A stretch of DNA of 64,000 nt, taken from Desulfocapsa sp. GTDB taxonomy: Bacteria > Desulfobacterota > Desulfobulbia > Desulfobulbales > Desulfocapsaceae. Below the pieces are notes generated by a model. It worked only from the letters and a program-made list of their open reading frames with translations, was not told the origin of the DNA and searched no databases. Numbering within the stretch: the first letter of the stretch is position 1; every line of letters begins with the position of its first letter. A program made the translations under genes and the position numbers. This document shows positions 40,914 through 51,444 of this stretch, piece by piece. Location of the stretch: the NCBI GenBank assembly GCA_016765495.1, contig JAESPV010000021.1, positions 59,395 through 123,394 on the forward strand. The letters are read 5' to 3'.

Positions 40914-42812
40914 TTACAGGTTCTTTTTTGTTGCTGATTGCAGGCTTGCCGTGGTGGAATGGATATAGTTTTTGACACCTTTGACGATATTGCTGGTAAT
41001 AGTATCCAGAAATACATCCGATTTTAGATTGGCGGAGTCCTTTGGGTTTGTGATAAAGGCAAGTTCCAGCAGTATTGCAGGCATCTCAGCACCAATGAGC
41101 ACATAAAAAGGAGCTTGTTTAACACCAAGATTTTTAAAATTATTCGGTTGTATCCCCTCAATACTTTTGTAGAGTGAATTATGAACAAATCCTGCGAGTC
41201 TTGCTGACTCATTGATTTTAGAGTTTTTCATAATGTCAGAGAGAATACCCTGAAGTTCACTCATCTGATGAGTTGAGGTTGCGTTCTCGAATGCTGCAAC
41301 ACGCATGGCCTCAGCGTCAGTTGATAAATTGAGATAGTAGGTTTCAAGGCCGTGAACTTTTGGTGATGGGTGAGCATTTATATGGATGGAGATAAACAAA
41401 TCTGCTTCACTGGCATTTGCTATGGCTGTACGTTCTTCAAGGGGGATGAATATATCTGACTCGCGTGTGAGAATGACTTCTGCGCCTGTCTGCTCCTCAA
41501 GTATGGGAGCGAGCTTTTTAGCAATCTTCAGGACAATATCTTTTTCCTTCAGGCCAAAAGCAGATGCCCCCGGGTCTTTGCCGCCATGTCCTGGATCAAT
41601 AACTATCTTTCTGACTCCAAGTCCAAGCTGTTGCGCAAGTGAAAGAGGTTTACCAGTGATAAGTTCTTCGGTTATTCTAGAGCTGGGGGGGCTCTTCGTA
41701 GACTGTTGACTATTTGCTATAGTTTTCTTGAAATCTTCAAGGACAATTATCGTTTCCATCAAATCGGGTGTAGCGGGTGCATCAGACACAAGGTTTTCAT
41801 CGGAAGTCGGCCTGTTTTTTTGAACAGGTGAATTGATATGAACAGGTGGTTCAGGGATTGATTTTCCAGGCTTTTTGGAAGCAACTTTACTTTCACCACG
41901 GACATCAATTATCACTCTAAAAGGATCCGGAAGGCTAAAAATTTTATAATCTGATATGCTCTCAATATCGAGTACCATCCGAACAACCTCTGGAGTGAAT
42001 TGTGCTGTTCGTATTTGTTTGAGTAAGCCATCATTGATTGGTACTGGTGATTGATATTTAGGATCAATATAGGATTCCTGAAAATCGATATAGAGTCTTC
42101 TCGGTTTATCGTTGATTTTTTCAAGAAGTCGTTCTCTGTAACGGACAGATCTTGAGGTTTTAATAACCACTCGGGAATAGTTGTCGGATGACCAGTATTT
42201 TACAGGAAGAACATTTGTGAGGTTCTTTAGATATGTACGCTTGAACATACCCCCGGGAAGTGGGATTTCATTTTCTTTAGAGAGGGTTTTGAGTTTATTC
42301 GAGGCCAAGGCATACATGTCACCATTTCTGTATTCTGCAATAACACGGCTATAACTGGTTGCAGCCTTTTGAGGATTGTTTTTTCTCTGCAGATAGAGAT
42401 TGCCGACAGTGTAGAGCGCATCATCAGCGAGGTTGTTTTCTGGAAAAAGATCTGAAACATCACGGTAGTAAGATATAGATTCATCGAGATCTATATCCTG
42501 TTTGAAACGTTTGTGCATTTTTGCGTACATGCGACCAAGCATATAGAGGCTTGGTGCGGCAAAATCTGATTTCGGGCCGGAGAGGTAAATCTTTCTAAAT
42601 GTGCGGACTCCATTGAGCCAGTTGTCTCTTAATTTCCCAAGCGTATTATTGGTGTGGAGTTCATTATAATACAATTTTGCCTGTTGATATTGTTGTTCAA
42701 GGCTTACAAAATCAGCCGGAGCATTTTCAGCTTCAGCAGCAGGACAGAAATCGGCGCTAAAGGGAGCAATAAGTAGCAGAAGAAGAATAAATACAGGAAA
42801 AGATCGTACCAT
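40914..42812 (-). CDS. N-acetylmuramoyl-L-alanine amidase with AMIN domain and TPR-like region
   Basis: KIVIDPGHGGKDPGASAFGLKEKD, SIHINAHPSP; AMIN (VRMVLDIESISDYKIFSLPDPFRVIIDVRG). Confidence 0.93.
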   Translation of the reverse strand: MVRSFPVFILLLLLIAPFSADFCPAAEAENAPADFVSLEQQYQQAKLYYNELHTNNTLGKLRDNWLNGVRTFRKIYLSGPKSDFAAPSLYMLGRMYAKMHKRFKQDIDLDESISYYRDVSDLFPENNLADDALYTVGNLYLQRKNNPQKAATSYSRVIAEYRNGDMYALASNKLKTLSKENEIPLPGGMFKRTYLKNLTNVLPVKYWSSDNYSRVVIKTSRSVRYRERLLEKINDKPRRLYIDFQESYIDPKYQSPVPINDGLLKQIRTAQFTPEVVRMVLDIESISDYKIFSLPDPFRVIIDVRGESKVASKKPGKSIPEPPVHINSPVQKNRPTSDENLVSDAPATPDLMETIIVLEDFKKTIANSQQSTKSPPSSRITEELITGKPLSLAQQLGLGVRKIVIDPGHGGKDPGASAFGLKEKDIVLKIAKKLAPILEEQTGAEVILTRESDIFIPLEERTAIANASEADLFISIHINAHPSPKVHGLETYYLNLSTDAEAMRVAAFENATSTHQMSELQGILSDIMKNSKINESARLAGFVHNSLYKSIEGIQPNNFKNLGVKQAPFYVLIGAEMPAILLELAFITNPKDSANLKSDVFLDTITSNIVKGVKNYIHSTTASLQSATKKNL

Positions 42813-43118
42813 TACACCTTATTGGGAAGACCGTATCAGGAAGGGTTAATTTGGGTTTTCAGGTTTATTGTATAACCCAGTTGAGTTGGATGAGTGGTTG
42901 ATTTGGATTTCTTTTGACTCAGTGAACCATCTTCTTGCGGGGTGAAAAAACAAGAAAAGAGTCTGCAAGAAACTCTATATACCCATATTAACAATACCAC
43001 TTATGCAAGTATACCTAAAAGAACAAACGAAGGCAAAAGAAAATATACTTTCCAGGGTAGGGGAAGGTATTAGGTAGGGATACAGAAGCAACAACCGCTG
43101 ATAAATTCCTGTAGAGTT

Positions 43119-45791
43119 CTATGAGTTCAGGATCTTCAACAGCTCGTAAACAGCATCCAATGCCTGACGAGGAGTCAGGTCGTCTGGATCCAGATTATTG
43201 AGGTATCCATGAACCGCATCAGTTTCAGGACGTGGGAAAAGTGACAATTGATTGGGGTGGGTTTTCCTGCGTGGTTTTTTGCTCTGTTTACTTTTGGCAA
43301 TGTTTGGGCTCCCATCCTGACTGAATTCTCCCTGTTCAATATTCTTTAGTATTTCTCCAGCACGCTGTACCACTCTCTCGGGGACACCGGCAAGTGCTGC
43401 CACCTGAATTCCGTAGGAGCGATTAGTGCCGCCCTTAACAAGCTTGTGAAGGAAAATGATAGTGTTGTTCCATTCACGAACTGCGATTGAATAGTTGCGT
43501 ACCCGGTCTTCGGTTCGGGCCAGATCTGTAAGTTCGTGATAATGGGTGGCAAAGAGGGTCTTAACCCCTTTGTTGTTCTTTTGCACAAGGTCTTCTGCCA
43601 CGGCCCATGCAATGGCCAGGCCATCAAAAGTGGAGGTGCCTCTGCCGATTTCATCAAGAATAACGAGACTTTTTTCAGTGGCATTGTTTAAGATGTTGGC
43701 CGTCTCGTTCATCTCCACCATAAAGGTAGACTGGCCTCGTCTGAGGTTGTCCATGGCTCCCACTCGAGTAAAAATTCGATCAACCACACCAATGGTCGAA
43801 GATTTTGCGGGAACAAAGGAGCCCATTTGAGCCATAAGAACAATAAGAGCTGTTTGGCGCAGGATAGTGGATTTTCCTGCCATGTTGGGGCCTGTTATGA
43901 TAAGTACTTCTTCTGTCTCCTGATTCAGGTGGACATCATTTGGCACAAATTTACCACTGGGCAGTGAACGTTCTATCACCGGATGCCTTCCTTCAACGAT
44001 ATTGATAATCTCCCCGTTATTCACAATCGGGTGGTGGTAACGATTAAGACTGGCAACTTCTGCGAGACAAACAAGGAAGTCTGTTTTGGCAAGGAGTCCG
44101 GCACTCTGCAATAACCGTGAACTCGCACTTGCAAGTTTTTTACGAATCACAAGGAATAACTGATATTCAAGTTCAAGGCGTCTATCCTGCGCACCTAACA
44201 CTTTTTGCTCAAACTCCTTGAGTTCCGGTGTTATAAATCGCTCTGCATTTACCAGAGTCTGTTTGCGGATATAGGTATCAGGAACATTTTCAGACTGAAG
44301 TTTGCTCACTTCAATGAAATATCCAAAAACTTTGTTAAAACCGACTTTCAACTTGGCAATACCTGTTGCTGCACGTTCCTGTGTCTCAAGATCTAGAATA
44401 AGTTGTTTACCGTGGCGCTGGATATGTACCAGCTCATCAAGCTCTTCGTTATACCCCTGTTTGATAAGCCTCCCCTCTCGAAGGGTGATTGGTGCTTCTT
44501 CGTTTATGGTCGTCTCTAGAAGCTGGTACAGATCAGCCAGGATATCAAGATTCCCTCCTATGTCTTGAATTTGCGCAGCATCACACTGAAGAAGAAGTTC
44601 CCTGATGGCAGGGAGTTTTGCAAGTGACTGCTTCAAGGCCAGCATATCCCGGCCATTCCCATTTCCGAGCACCATACGACTATTCAGACGTTCAATGTCG
44701 TAGATAGCGGTGAGTTGTTCACGAAAACTGCTTCTAATGGCAGGGTGAGTATGAAGAAACTGCACTGCATCAAGTCTTTCATTGATACGCTTAATGTCTT
44801 GAAGTGGGAAAAGAATCTCTTGTTTTAGCATTCTTGCACCCATCGGAGTACAGGTATGATCAAGTACAGAAAGGAGAGAACCTTCTCGTTGTGACCCAAT
44901 AATGGTTTGTGTCAATTCCAGGTTGCGGCGTGATGAATCGTCAATCTGGAGAATTTGTTTAAGGTCGATGGGGGTAAGTTTCTCAATATGATCAAGTTTG
45001 CTTTTTTGCGTATCAATAATATAGTCAAGAAGCACTCCGGCAGCAATGATCCCTTGTTTAAAGGTCTCGCAGCCAAATCCAGCAAGGCTGGTGACCTGGA
45101 AATGTTCAGTGAGCAGCTCTTCACAACTTGAGAAATGAAATTGACTGGATGGTCTTTTTGTTATGCACAGACCGGGAAGAAGGGTTTGGATTATATCCAC
45201 AAGGCCTGCAAGAGCTTCAGAGTCTTTTTCGTTTATCAGAAGTTCTGCAGGGGTCATACGGGTGAGTTGGTCAAGAATGATCTCAGCCTGTCCCTCATGG
45301 TCTATAAATTCTCCAAGCAGAAAGGAGCCGGTTGAAAGATCAAGAAAACTTATGCCATAGATTGTATCTCCGCCTTTTTCCTTACGGTTCAGCGCTGCCA
45401 CATAGAGATTGTCCTTGGCGTCGAGTAGCTGCGAGTCGTTGACCACACCGGGTGAGATAACGCGAACCACTTCACGACGTACTATTCCTTTAGCTTCACT
45501 CGGTGTTTCAGTTTGCTCACAAATAGCGACACGTTTTCCTGCTTTAACCAGTTTTGCAAGGTAGTTTGTGGCAGCATGATACGGTATTCCGCACATGGGA
45601 ACCTGATTGGCCGGGTTTTTTTTGTTACGGGCAGTGAGGGTAATGCCTAAAATTTTTGAAGCAGTGACTGCATCGTCAAAAAACATTTCGTAAAAATCAC
45701 CCATGCGATAAAAAAGAATACTATCCTGGTGCTGCTCTTTAATCTCAAGGTATTGCTGGAGCATGGGGGTGAGTTTTGTTGCTTTTGTCAT
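43119..45791 (-). CDS. mutS: DNA mismatch repair protein MutS
   Basis: MLQQYLEIKEQHQDSILFYRMGDFYEMF; ITGPNMAGKSTILRQTALI. Confidence 0.97.
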   Translation of the reverse strand: MTKATKLTPMLQQYLEIKEQHQDSILFYRMGDFYEMFFDDAVTASKILGITLTARNKKNPANQVPMCGIPYHAATNYLAKLVKAGKRVAICEQTETPSEAKGIVRREVVRVISPGVVNDSQLLDAKDNLYVAALNRKEKGGDTIYGISFLDLSTGSFLLGEFIDHEGQAEIILDQLTRMTPAELLINEKDSEALAGLVDIIQTLLPGLCITKRPSSQFHFSSCEELLTEHFQVTSLAGFGCETFKQGIIAAGVLLDYIIDTQKSKLDHIEKLTPIDLKQILQIDDSSRRNLELTQTIIGSQREGSLLSVLDHTCTPMGARMLKQEILFPLQDIKRINERLDAVQFLHTHPAIRSSFREQLTAIYDIERLNSRMVLGNGNGRDMLALKQSLAKLPAIRELLLQCDAAQIQDIGGNLDILADLYQLLETTINEEAPITLREGRLIKQGYNEELDELVHIQRHGKQLILDLETQERAATGIAKLKVGFNKVFGYFIEVSKLQSENVPDTYIRKQTLVNAERFITPELKEFEQKVLGAQDRRLELEYQLFLVIRKKLASASSRLLQSAGLLAKTDFLVCLAEVASLNRYHHPIVNNGEIINIVEGRHPVIERSLPSGKFVPNDVHLNQETEEVLIITGPNMAGKSTILRQTALIVLMAQMGSFVPAKSSTIGVVDRIFTRVGAMDNLRRGQSTFMVEMNETANILNNATEKSLVILDEIGRGTSTFDGLAIAWAVAEDLVQKNNKGVKTLFATHYHELTDLARTEDRVRNYSIAVREWNNTIIFLHKLVKGGTNRSYGIQVAALAGVPERVVQRAGEILKNIEQGEFSQDGSPNIAKSKQSKKPRRKTHPNQLSLFPRPETDAVHGYLNNLDPDDLTPRQALDAVYELLKILNS

Positions 45792-45809
45792 CGTAATATA
45801 TGTATCTGC

Positions 45810-46316
45810 TTAAATAGTATTGTTTTTCAGGAGTTTCTGGAAAGAAGGCAGCAGTTTATCAAAAGTGCTGAGGAGGTGCTCCGGTATTGAACGAACTTCC
45901 GCCAAGACAGTCATAAAGTTATGGTCATCTTCCCAGCGAGGTACAACGTGGAAGTGGAGATGGTCGGCGATTCCGGCTCCTGCCACCTTTCCAATGTTGC
46001 AGCCAATGTTAAATCCATCGGGATGCAAGTGCTCCTGCAGTATCTTTGTCGCTTTCGAAACCATACCCATGAGTAGTGTTTGCTCAGAAATTTCAAGCTC
46101 GGTAATACAAGCAATATGCCTGATTGGAGCAATCAGTAGATGGCCGTTGGTATAAGGGAATCTGTTTAAGAGAATCACACTGTCTGTGTCTCGATAGAGG
46201 AGTAACAGGTTCCGGTCAAACGACATGGATCCTGTGGGTTCAAAGAGGCAGCCTGCAACCTTCTCTGTTTTCCCTTCCACATGTTCCATGCGCCAGGGTG
46301 CCATTAGTGTTTTCAT
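45810..46316 (-). CDS. HIT family protein
   Basis: GAGIADHLHFHVVPRW histidine triad. Confidence 0.92.
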   Translation of the reverse strand: MKTLMAPWRMEHVEGKTEKVAGCLFEPTGSMSFDRNLLLLYRDTDSVILLNRFPYTNGHLLIAPIRHIACITELEISEQTLLMGMVSKATKILQEHLHPDGFNIGCNIGKVAGAGIADHLHFHVVPRWEDDHNFMTVLAEVRSIPEHLLSTFDKLLPSFQKLLKNNTI

Positions 46317-46330
46317 ACAGCTTCTCCGGG

Positions 46331-46420
46331 TAGGGGCGGTACGCTAAATAACGTGAACATCTCGGAGTCTGCGTTTAGCGGCATTCGCAATATACGCAAC
46401 TTATTTAGTTCCCGTCCCTA
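46331..46420. repeat. REP-like imperfect palindrome (copy 2)
   Basis: arms TAGGGGCGGTACGCTAAATAAcg and ..TTATTTAGTTCCCGTCCCTA; body matches copy 1. Confidence 0.6.
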
Positions 46421-46937
46421 ATTGATAAATGGATGCTTTCAGGCCATCGGGGGAGGTTGCGAGAATAGCATAGCTACCCTGCGCGCCATACCGGCCAGTG
46501 GTTGAAAAAGAACCGGGATTTATAAAAAGTATGTTGGCAATGCGATGATTCACTGCAATATGTGTATGACCGTACACAATACAATCCGCTGTTGGAAACA
46601 TTTCCCACATTCGTTCTTCAATATTGTGTCTTGCTCCTACTCCATGACAGAGACCAATGCTATATCCATCAATGGAAATGAGTTTATCATTCGGGAGGGC
46701 ATGGAATGAGGAGGCTCCGCACATATTTCCATGTACTGCATGGACGATCTTATCTTTAAAAATGCCTAAAATGGAAATATCTGTCAGATCACCGGCATGA
46801 AGGATAATTGAACAGTCTTTGAATGCATGGAGAACCTGCTCGGTATACCATTTGGACGGAGTGTTTATATGAGTGTCTGATAATATGCCTATTTGGGTCA
46901 CGGGAGTATAATCTCTTTTTATGTGCTGAATTGACAA
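46401..46937 (-). CDS. YfcE/MJ0936-type metallophosphoesterase
   Basis: IGILSDTHI, LHAGDLTD, HAVHGNMC, YGHTHIA. Confidence 0.9.
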   Translation of the reverse strand: MSIQHIKRDYTPVTQIGILSDTHINTPSKWYTEQVLHAFKDCSIILHAGDLTDISILGIFKDKIVHAVHGNMCGASSFHALPNDKLISIDGYSIGLCHGVGARHNIEERMWEMFPTADCIVYGHTHIAVNHRIANILFINPGSFSTTGRYGAQGSYAILATSPDGLKASIYQLGTGTK

Positions 46938-47108
46938 ATGTAGCCTAGTATAACTTGAAGGAGTATGCGAAGCACTTTATTTTTTTTCCTGGTAACGGGA
47001 TAAACGTATAGTGTGTTTTGTGATTTGTCCATCCCGATCAAAAAGAAACAAGCATAGGGGCAGGTTTGACCGATTTTCCTGAACGGGTAGGCGAAGACTT
47101 CGAAGCCT

Positions 47109-48326
47109 TCAGCAATCTGCCAAAAGTTGTTCGCTGTACTTCACCGCTTGAAGATAAAGTCCGCCCACCGATTTCGGGCTAACCTGTATCAGCTTAAGGT
47201 TGTGGAGACACGGCTCTTTCATACTCTGCTCATAGTTTTTTACAGCTTCGAGTACCGGGGCATAAGGCCCGGCTTTATCAATTAGGGCAATTGTCACATT
47301 ATCTGTCAGAGGCAGGTCGGCGAGCAGTTCTTTTATGGGGTGGTCGAGCATGGCATCAATAAGAGAAAAAAGACCCGACAGAAAAAGTTCATTTGAATGT
47401 TTTTTTAAGTTGCCATGTGTCGCAAGTAATTCACAAAATTTTGCTCTCACTACTGCAAGCCGTACAAGCTCTTCCGGTTTATCTGTGGCAATCTCAGAGA
47501 TCAGAACCAGCATAACAAACCGTCTGAAACGATTTGCCCCAAGAAAAGAAATGGCTCTGGAAACAGATACAACCTTTTCGAGAAGAAAAAAATGGGCCGA
47601 ATTGAGAAAGCGTAAGAGTTTGTAAGTGAGCGCTACATCTATTGAGATAATTTCTTCGAGACGTGTAATCGTGGTCTTTTTCTGGCTGACTTCAGCAAGT
47701 AATCGAAGAAGATTGACCTTTACTGACGCGAGTTCCTTCGTTTGTAACTCTTCAGGATGGCTAAAAAAATATCCCTGGAAGTAGTTGAAGCCAAGTTTGA
47801 GCGATTTGTCAAATTCTTCGTAGGTTTCGACTTTTTCTGCCAGAAATTTTAAGTGATCAAAGCGGGAAAGCTTATATAATAGTTTTTCCAGACGATCTAG
47901 TGGTGTCAGCTTAAAGTCCACTTTAATAATGCTTGCCAGTCTTATCAGCGGATCAAATTTTGGTTTATAGATAAAATCATCGAGAGCAAGAGTATAGCCT
48001 TGGTCAACCATTTTCTGGCAGGCTTTTACTACCTCGGTGGTGGGTTCAACATCTTCAAGGATTTCAATGACCAGACGATTTCTGGGAAAAGCAGAATGGA
48101 TATTTTTTAAAAGCAGTTCCTGGGTAAAGTTGATAAAACAGGGTTTTGTACCGGTTACTTTTTCTATTCCTTCCGTCAAGAAAGTTGAAGACAAGAGACT
48201 TGATGTAGCACGACTCCCTTCAGTATTACTAAGATTCCATTCATTATTACCCCGATACAGAAGCTCATAAGCATACAGCCGTTTGTTGTGGTTGAAAATC
48301 GGTTGACGGGCAATACAGAAATCCAT
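47109..48326 (-). CDS. EAL-HDOD domain signalling protein (YuxH type)
   Basis: N-terminal degenerate EAL (IARQPIFNHNKRLYAYELLYRG) and HDOD domain. Confidence 0.88.
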   Translation of the reverse strand: MDFCIARQPIFNHNKRLYAYELLYRGNNEWNLSNTEGSRATSSLLSSTFLTEGIEKVTGTKPCFINFTQELLLKNIHSAFPRNRLVIEILEDVEPTTEVVKACQKMVDQGYTLALDDFIYKPKFDPLIRLASIIKVDFKLTPLDRLEKLLYKLSRFDHLKFLAEKVETYEEFDKSLKLGFNYFQGYFFSHPEELQTKELASVKVNLLRLLAEVSQKKTTITRLEEIISIDVALTYKLLRFLNSAHFFLLEKVVSVSRAISFLGANRFRRFVMLVLISEIATDKPEELVRLAVVRAKFCELLATHGNLKKHSNELFLSGLFSLIDAMLDHPIKELLADLPLTDNVTIALIDKAGPYAPVLEAVKNYEQSMKEPCLHNLKLIQVSPKSVGGLYLQAVKYSEQLLADC

Positions 48327-48478
48327 AATTATTTGATTAAAACCTTTATATGTTTGTTTGTTGAAAATTGCTTAAACTTCAACTACGAAGGAAAGGGTTT
48401 GTAAAAAACTCTTGTTACTTTCCCATTATTATTTAATCACAAGGAAAACAATTTGAACAGAGAATTAGGGAAATATTT

Positions 48479-48805
48479 CTATATGGAAAGAAATCCGGAA
48501 AGCCAGTACAAACCCATACCCACAAGCACCGTACCTCCCAGACTTTTAGTCTTCACAGCAAAAAGAAGGGTGGGGATAGCCACTAGAAATTCAGGTTTCC
48601 CAAGTTCCAGACTACGGGCTGCCTGATCAGTAAAAAGAATAGGAGCAAGGAGTGCGCAAAGGATTGCGACCGGAATCATACTCAGCCAGTCAATTAACCA
48701 CTTTGGCAGTTGACGGTGTGCCAGATAGACGAGAGGCAGCCAGCGCGGAAGATAGGTGACGAGACCCATGCCGCCAAAAAGAAAGAGATAGTCGAAAAAG
48801 CTCAT
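48479..48805 (-). CDS. azlD: AzlD-type branched-chain amino acid exporter subunit
   Basis: Small 108-aa polytopic protein overlapping azlC. Confidence 0.85.
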   Translation of the reverse strand: MSFFDYLFLFGGMGLVTYLPRWLPLVYLAHRQLPKWLIDWLSMIPVAILCALLAPILFTDQAARSLELGKPEFLVAIPTLLFAVKTKSLGGTVLVGMGLYWLSGFLSI

Positions 48806-49545
48806 CTTTTTTTCTCCCGGTATCTTTTAAGGTAATAGCCGATACTTGCTGCCAGAACGGAAGAGCCTATAACATAACTGTCTCCTGGGATAAATAAATA
48901 CCAGGCCGTCGCTATGCCTAATGCAGTGAGTCCGGTGATAACATAAATGGCATCGTGGAGTTGGAAGAGCAGCAGAGCAAGAAACATGGCGGTGAGAGCA
49001 TAGTCGGTTCCGAAGGCGCCCGTGGGGATGAACTGGCCGATCAGTGCCCCGCAGACGGTGGAGGTAACCCAGGCCATATTTGCGAGTTGGTTAACAGTTA
49101 TTGCCCGCTTATGATCCCAGTTAGTTTTACGAAACTGGGTCATGTTTACGGCGAAACTTTCATCGGTGATGCCATAGGCAAAAAAGCTTAAAAACATCCG
49201 TTGCAAGCCGCCGAGATGAACTGCAAGCGCAGAACTCATGAGAAAATGACGAAGATTAACAACAAAGGTTGTGAAGATTATGGCCCAGACCCCGGAACCG
49301 GCAGCCAGCATGGCAACACAAATAAACTGGGCTGAACCTGCAAAGACAAGGATGGACATCATTGCCACAGCCCAGGTTGGAATCTCCGCCTGATTGGCTA
49401 GTACACCAAGGGCCAGGCCAATCGGAATGTATCCAAAACAGATGGGCCAGGAGGCCATGGCGCCGTCCCGAAACCATCCCTGCATCTTCGGGAGTGTTTT
49501 ATCCTTTTCCATCGCTTGTTTATGCATTTCTTTTCTTCCAATCAT
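48802..49545 (-). CDS. azlC: AzlC-type branched-chain amino acid permease
   Basis: GYIPIGLALGVLANQAEIPTW..FAGSAQFICVAML. Confidence 0.9.
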   Translation of the reverse strand: MIGRKEMHKQAMEKDKTLPKMQGWFRDGAMASWPICFGYIPIGLALGVLANQAEIPTWAVAMMSILVFAGSAQFICVAMLAAGSGVWAIIFTTFVVNLRHFLMSSALAVHLGGLQRMFLSFFAYGITDESFAVNMTQFRKTNWDHKRAITVNQLANMAWVTSTVCGALIGQFIPTGAFGTDYALTAMFLALLLFQLHDAIYVITGLTALGIATAWYLFIPGDSYVIGSSVLAASIGYYLKRYREKKR

Positions 49546-49835
49546 GATCGCCTTGGATGTTCCCTGGTTTTATGGGTTGCCAAAGGAGTGTTCTCGTGAC
49601 TATAATAGTGGGGTTTTTAAGAAAATCTATGTTTTGTTGTAATACCTTACAGAATATTCCCTGGATCCTGTACTTACTTGTGTTTTTCAGGAAATCATTC
49701 TGAAACGCTACTTATACCCCTCAAGGGGGATATTGAAAAGAGTGTTGGCTTATCTACTTACTGTTTAGTTCCCGTTCTTAAACGGTGTTAGAATAAATTA
49801 CCTCCCTGGGAATTGGGAATTGATGGAGAAAAATT

Positions 49836-50399
49836 ATGCTTACTGCTTCTGATTTACGTAAAGGGCTTAAGATCCAACTTGATGGTCAACCTTACATTAT
49901 AACGCACTTTGAGTTTTCAAAACCCGGTAAAGGCCAGGCGCTCTATCGTTGCAAAATGCGCAATATGATAACTGGAAATCAGTTTAGTCAGACCTATCGC
50001 TCCAATGAAAAATTTGAAAAACCCGCTCTTGAAGAACGGAAAATGCAGTATTTGTACAATCAGGGTGATGAATATCATTTTATGGATACGGAGAGTTACG
50101 AACAGACCTTTATTACTAAGGAACAGCTTGGTGATAATGTGAGCCTTATGACGGATAATATGGAGCTGGATGTTCTCTTTTTTGATGAAAAGCCAATTGA
50201 TGTAACTCTGCCGATTTTTGTGAACCTTCTGGTGACAGTGGCAGAACCCTGGGCGAAAGGTGATACTTCCGGAAATGACACGAAGCCTGTGACCGTCGAA
50301 ACTGGATATACTCTCCAGGTGCCGCCCTTTGTAGTTGAAGGGGATACAATTCAGATCGATACAAGAACCGGGGCCTATGTGACCCGCGTTAAAGAGTAA
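49836..50399 (+). CDS. efp: elongation factor P
   Basis: FEFSKPGKGQALYRCKMRNMITG; DTRTGAYVTRVKE. Confidence 0.96.
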   Translation: MLTASDLRKGLKIQLDGQPYIITHFEFSKPGKGQALYRCKMRNMITGNQFSQTYRSNEKFEKPALEERKMQYLYNQGDEYHFMDTESYEQTFITKEQLGDNVSLMTDNMELDVLFFDEKPIDVTLPIFVNLLVTVAEPWAKGDTSGNDTKPVTVETGYTLQVPPFVVEGDTIQIDTRTGAYVTRVKE

Positions 50400-50406
50400 T
50401 TAATCC

Positions 50407-51297
50407 GTGCTTGACCAGAAAAGGCTGCATATTCGTGCAGCCTTTTTTCAGGCAATCCGCAGTTTTTTTCAAGGACAGGGCTTTCTTGAGGTTGATACTC
50501 CCATCCGTCAGCCCCTGATAATCCCTGAACAGAATATTGTTCCTGTTCCTTCTGGAACGCATTTTCTTCAATCTTCTCCAGAATTATATATGAAGCGTTT
50601 GCTTGCTTCTGGCTGTGAACAGATTTTTCAAATTTGTCGCTGTTTCAGGTCTGGTGAACGAGGCAGATTGCATTTGGAAGAGTTTGTAATGCTGGAATGG
50701 TATCGGATCGATGCTGATTATACGAATTTGATGGAAGATTGCGAAAAATTATTTCAATTTTTGGACTCAGAACTGGCAGATTGCAGGTTCCCTGTTTCTC
50801 TGCACGAGCCATGGGAAAAAGTGACAGTGGAACAGGCGTTTCAGAAATATTGTTCAGTTTCTCCAAGTGATGCTTTGAGGCAGGATACCTTTGATCTTTT
50901 GCTGGTGGAAGAAGTCGAGCCGCATTTAGGTAGAAAAACGCCCACTATTCTGTACGATTATCCTTTGGAACTTGCCTCACTTGCCCGTCCTAAAGCTGAT
51001 CACATGGGAATTGCAGAACGCTTTGAACTCTATGTGGAGGGTATAGAGCTCGCCAACGGCTTTTCCGAACTCACCGATCCTGTTCAGCAGCGGAGTCGCT
51101 TTGAGGAAGAGTACGCAAAAATGGAAACAAGTCATCAAAGACAAAAAAAAATGCCTGAACTATTCTTACAGGATCTTGGAAAAATAAATCAGGCCGCAGG
51201 AATTGCCATGGGGCTGGATCGCCTGTTTATGCTGATTATCGGACAGGACTCTCTTGATGATGCAGTTCCATTCTCACCGGACGAGCTTGATATGTAA
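50407..51297 (+). CDS. epmA: EF-P lysine aminoacylase (EpmA/PoxA/GenX)
   Basis: class II LysRS-like: RAAFFQAIRSFFQGQGFLEVDTPIRQP, ELANGFSELTDP; GTG start 7 nt after efp stop. Confidence 0.92.
   Translation: MLDQKRLHIRAAFFQAIRSFFQGQGFLEVDTPIRQPLIIPEQNIVPVPSGTHFLQSSPELYMKRLLASGCEQIFQICRCFRSGERGRLHLEEFVMLEWYRIDADYTNLMEDCEKLFQFLDSELADCRFPVSLHEPWEKVTVEQAFQKYCSVSPSDALRQDTFDLLLVEEVEPHLGRKTPTILYDYPLELASLARPKADHMGIAERFELYVEGIELANGFSELTDPVQQRSRFEEEYAKMETSHQRQKKMPELFLQDLGKINQAAGIAMGLDRLFMLIIGQDSLDDAVPFSPDELDM
50419..50448 (+). terminator. intrinsic terminator hairpin embedded in the 5' coding region of epmA
   Basis: AAAAGGCTGCA TATTCG TGCAGCCTTTT TT, 11-bp perfect stem and T-run. Confidence 0.75.
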
Positions 51298-51319
51298 GGG
51301 GAATGTTGAATAGAATTTT

Positions 51320-51349
51320 TTGACACACAGTGGCATGTTATGGTAGTCT
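51320..51349 (+). promoter_or_regulatory. candidate promoter of the multi-Sec gene
   Basis: TTGACA (51320-51325), 18-nt spacer, TAGTCT. Confidence 0.3.
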
Positions 51350-51444
51350 GATTCTCGATACTGGAGGCAATCCATATAGGTTGTCCCTATCCTGTCCTTT
51401 CCGTAAGGAAAAGGATCTATTCTATTTTAAAGGAGAATAAGACC

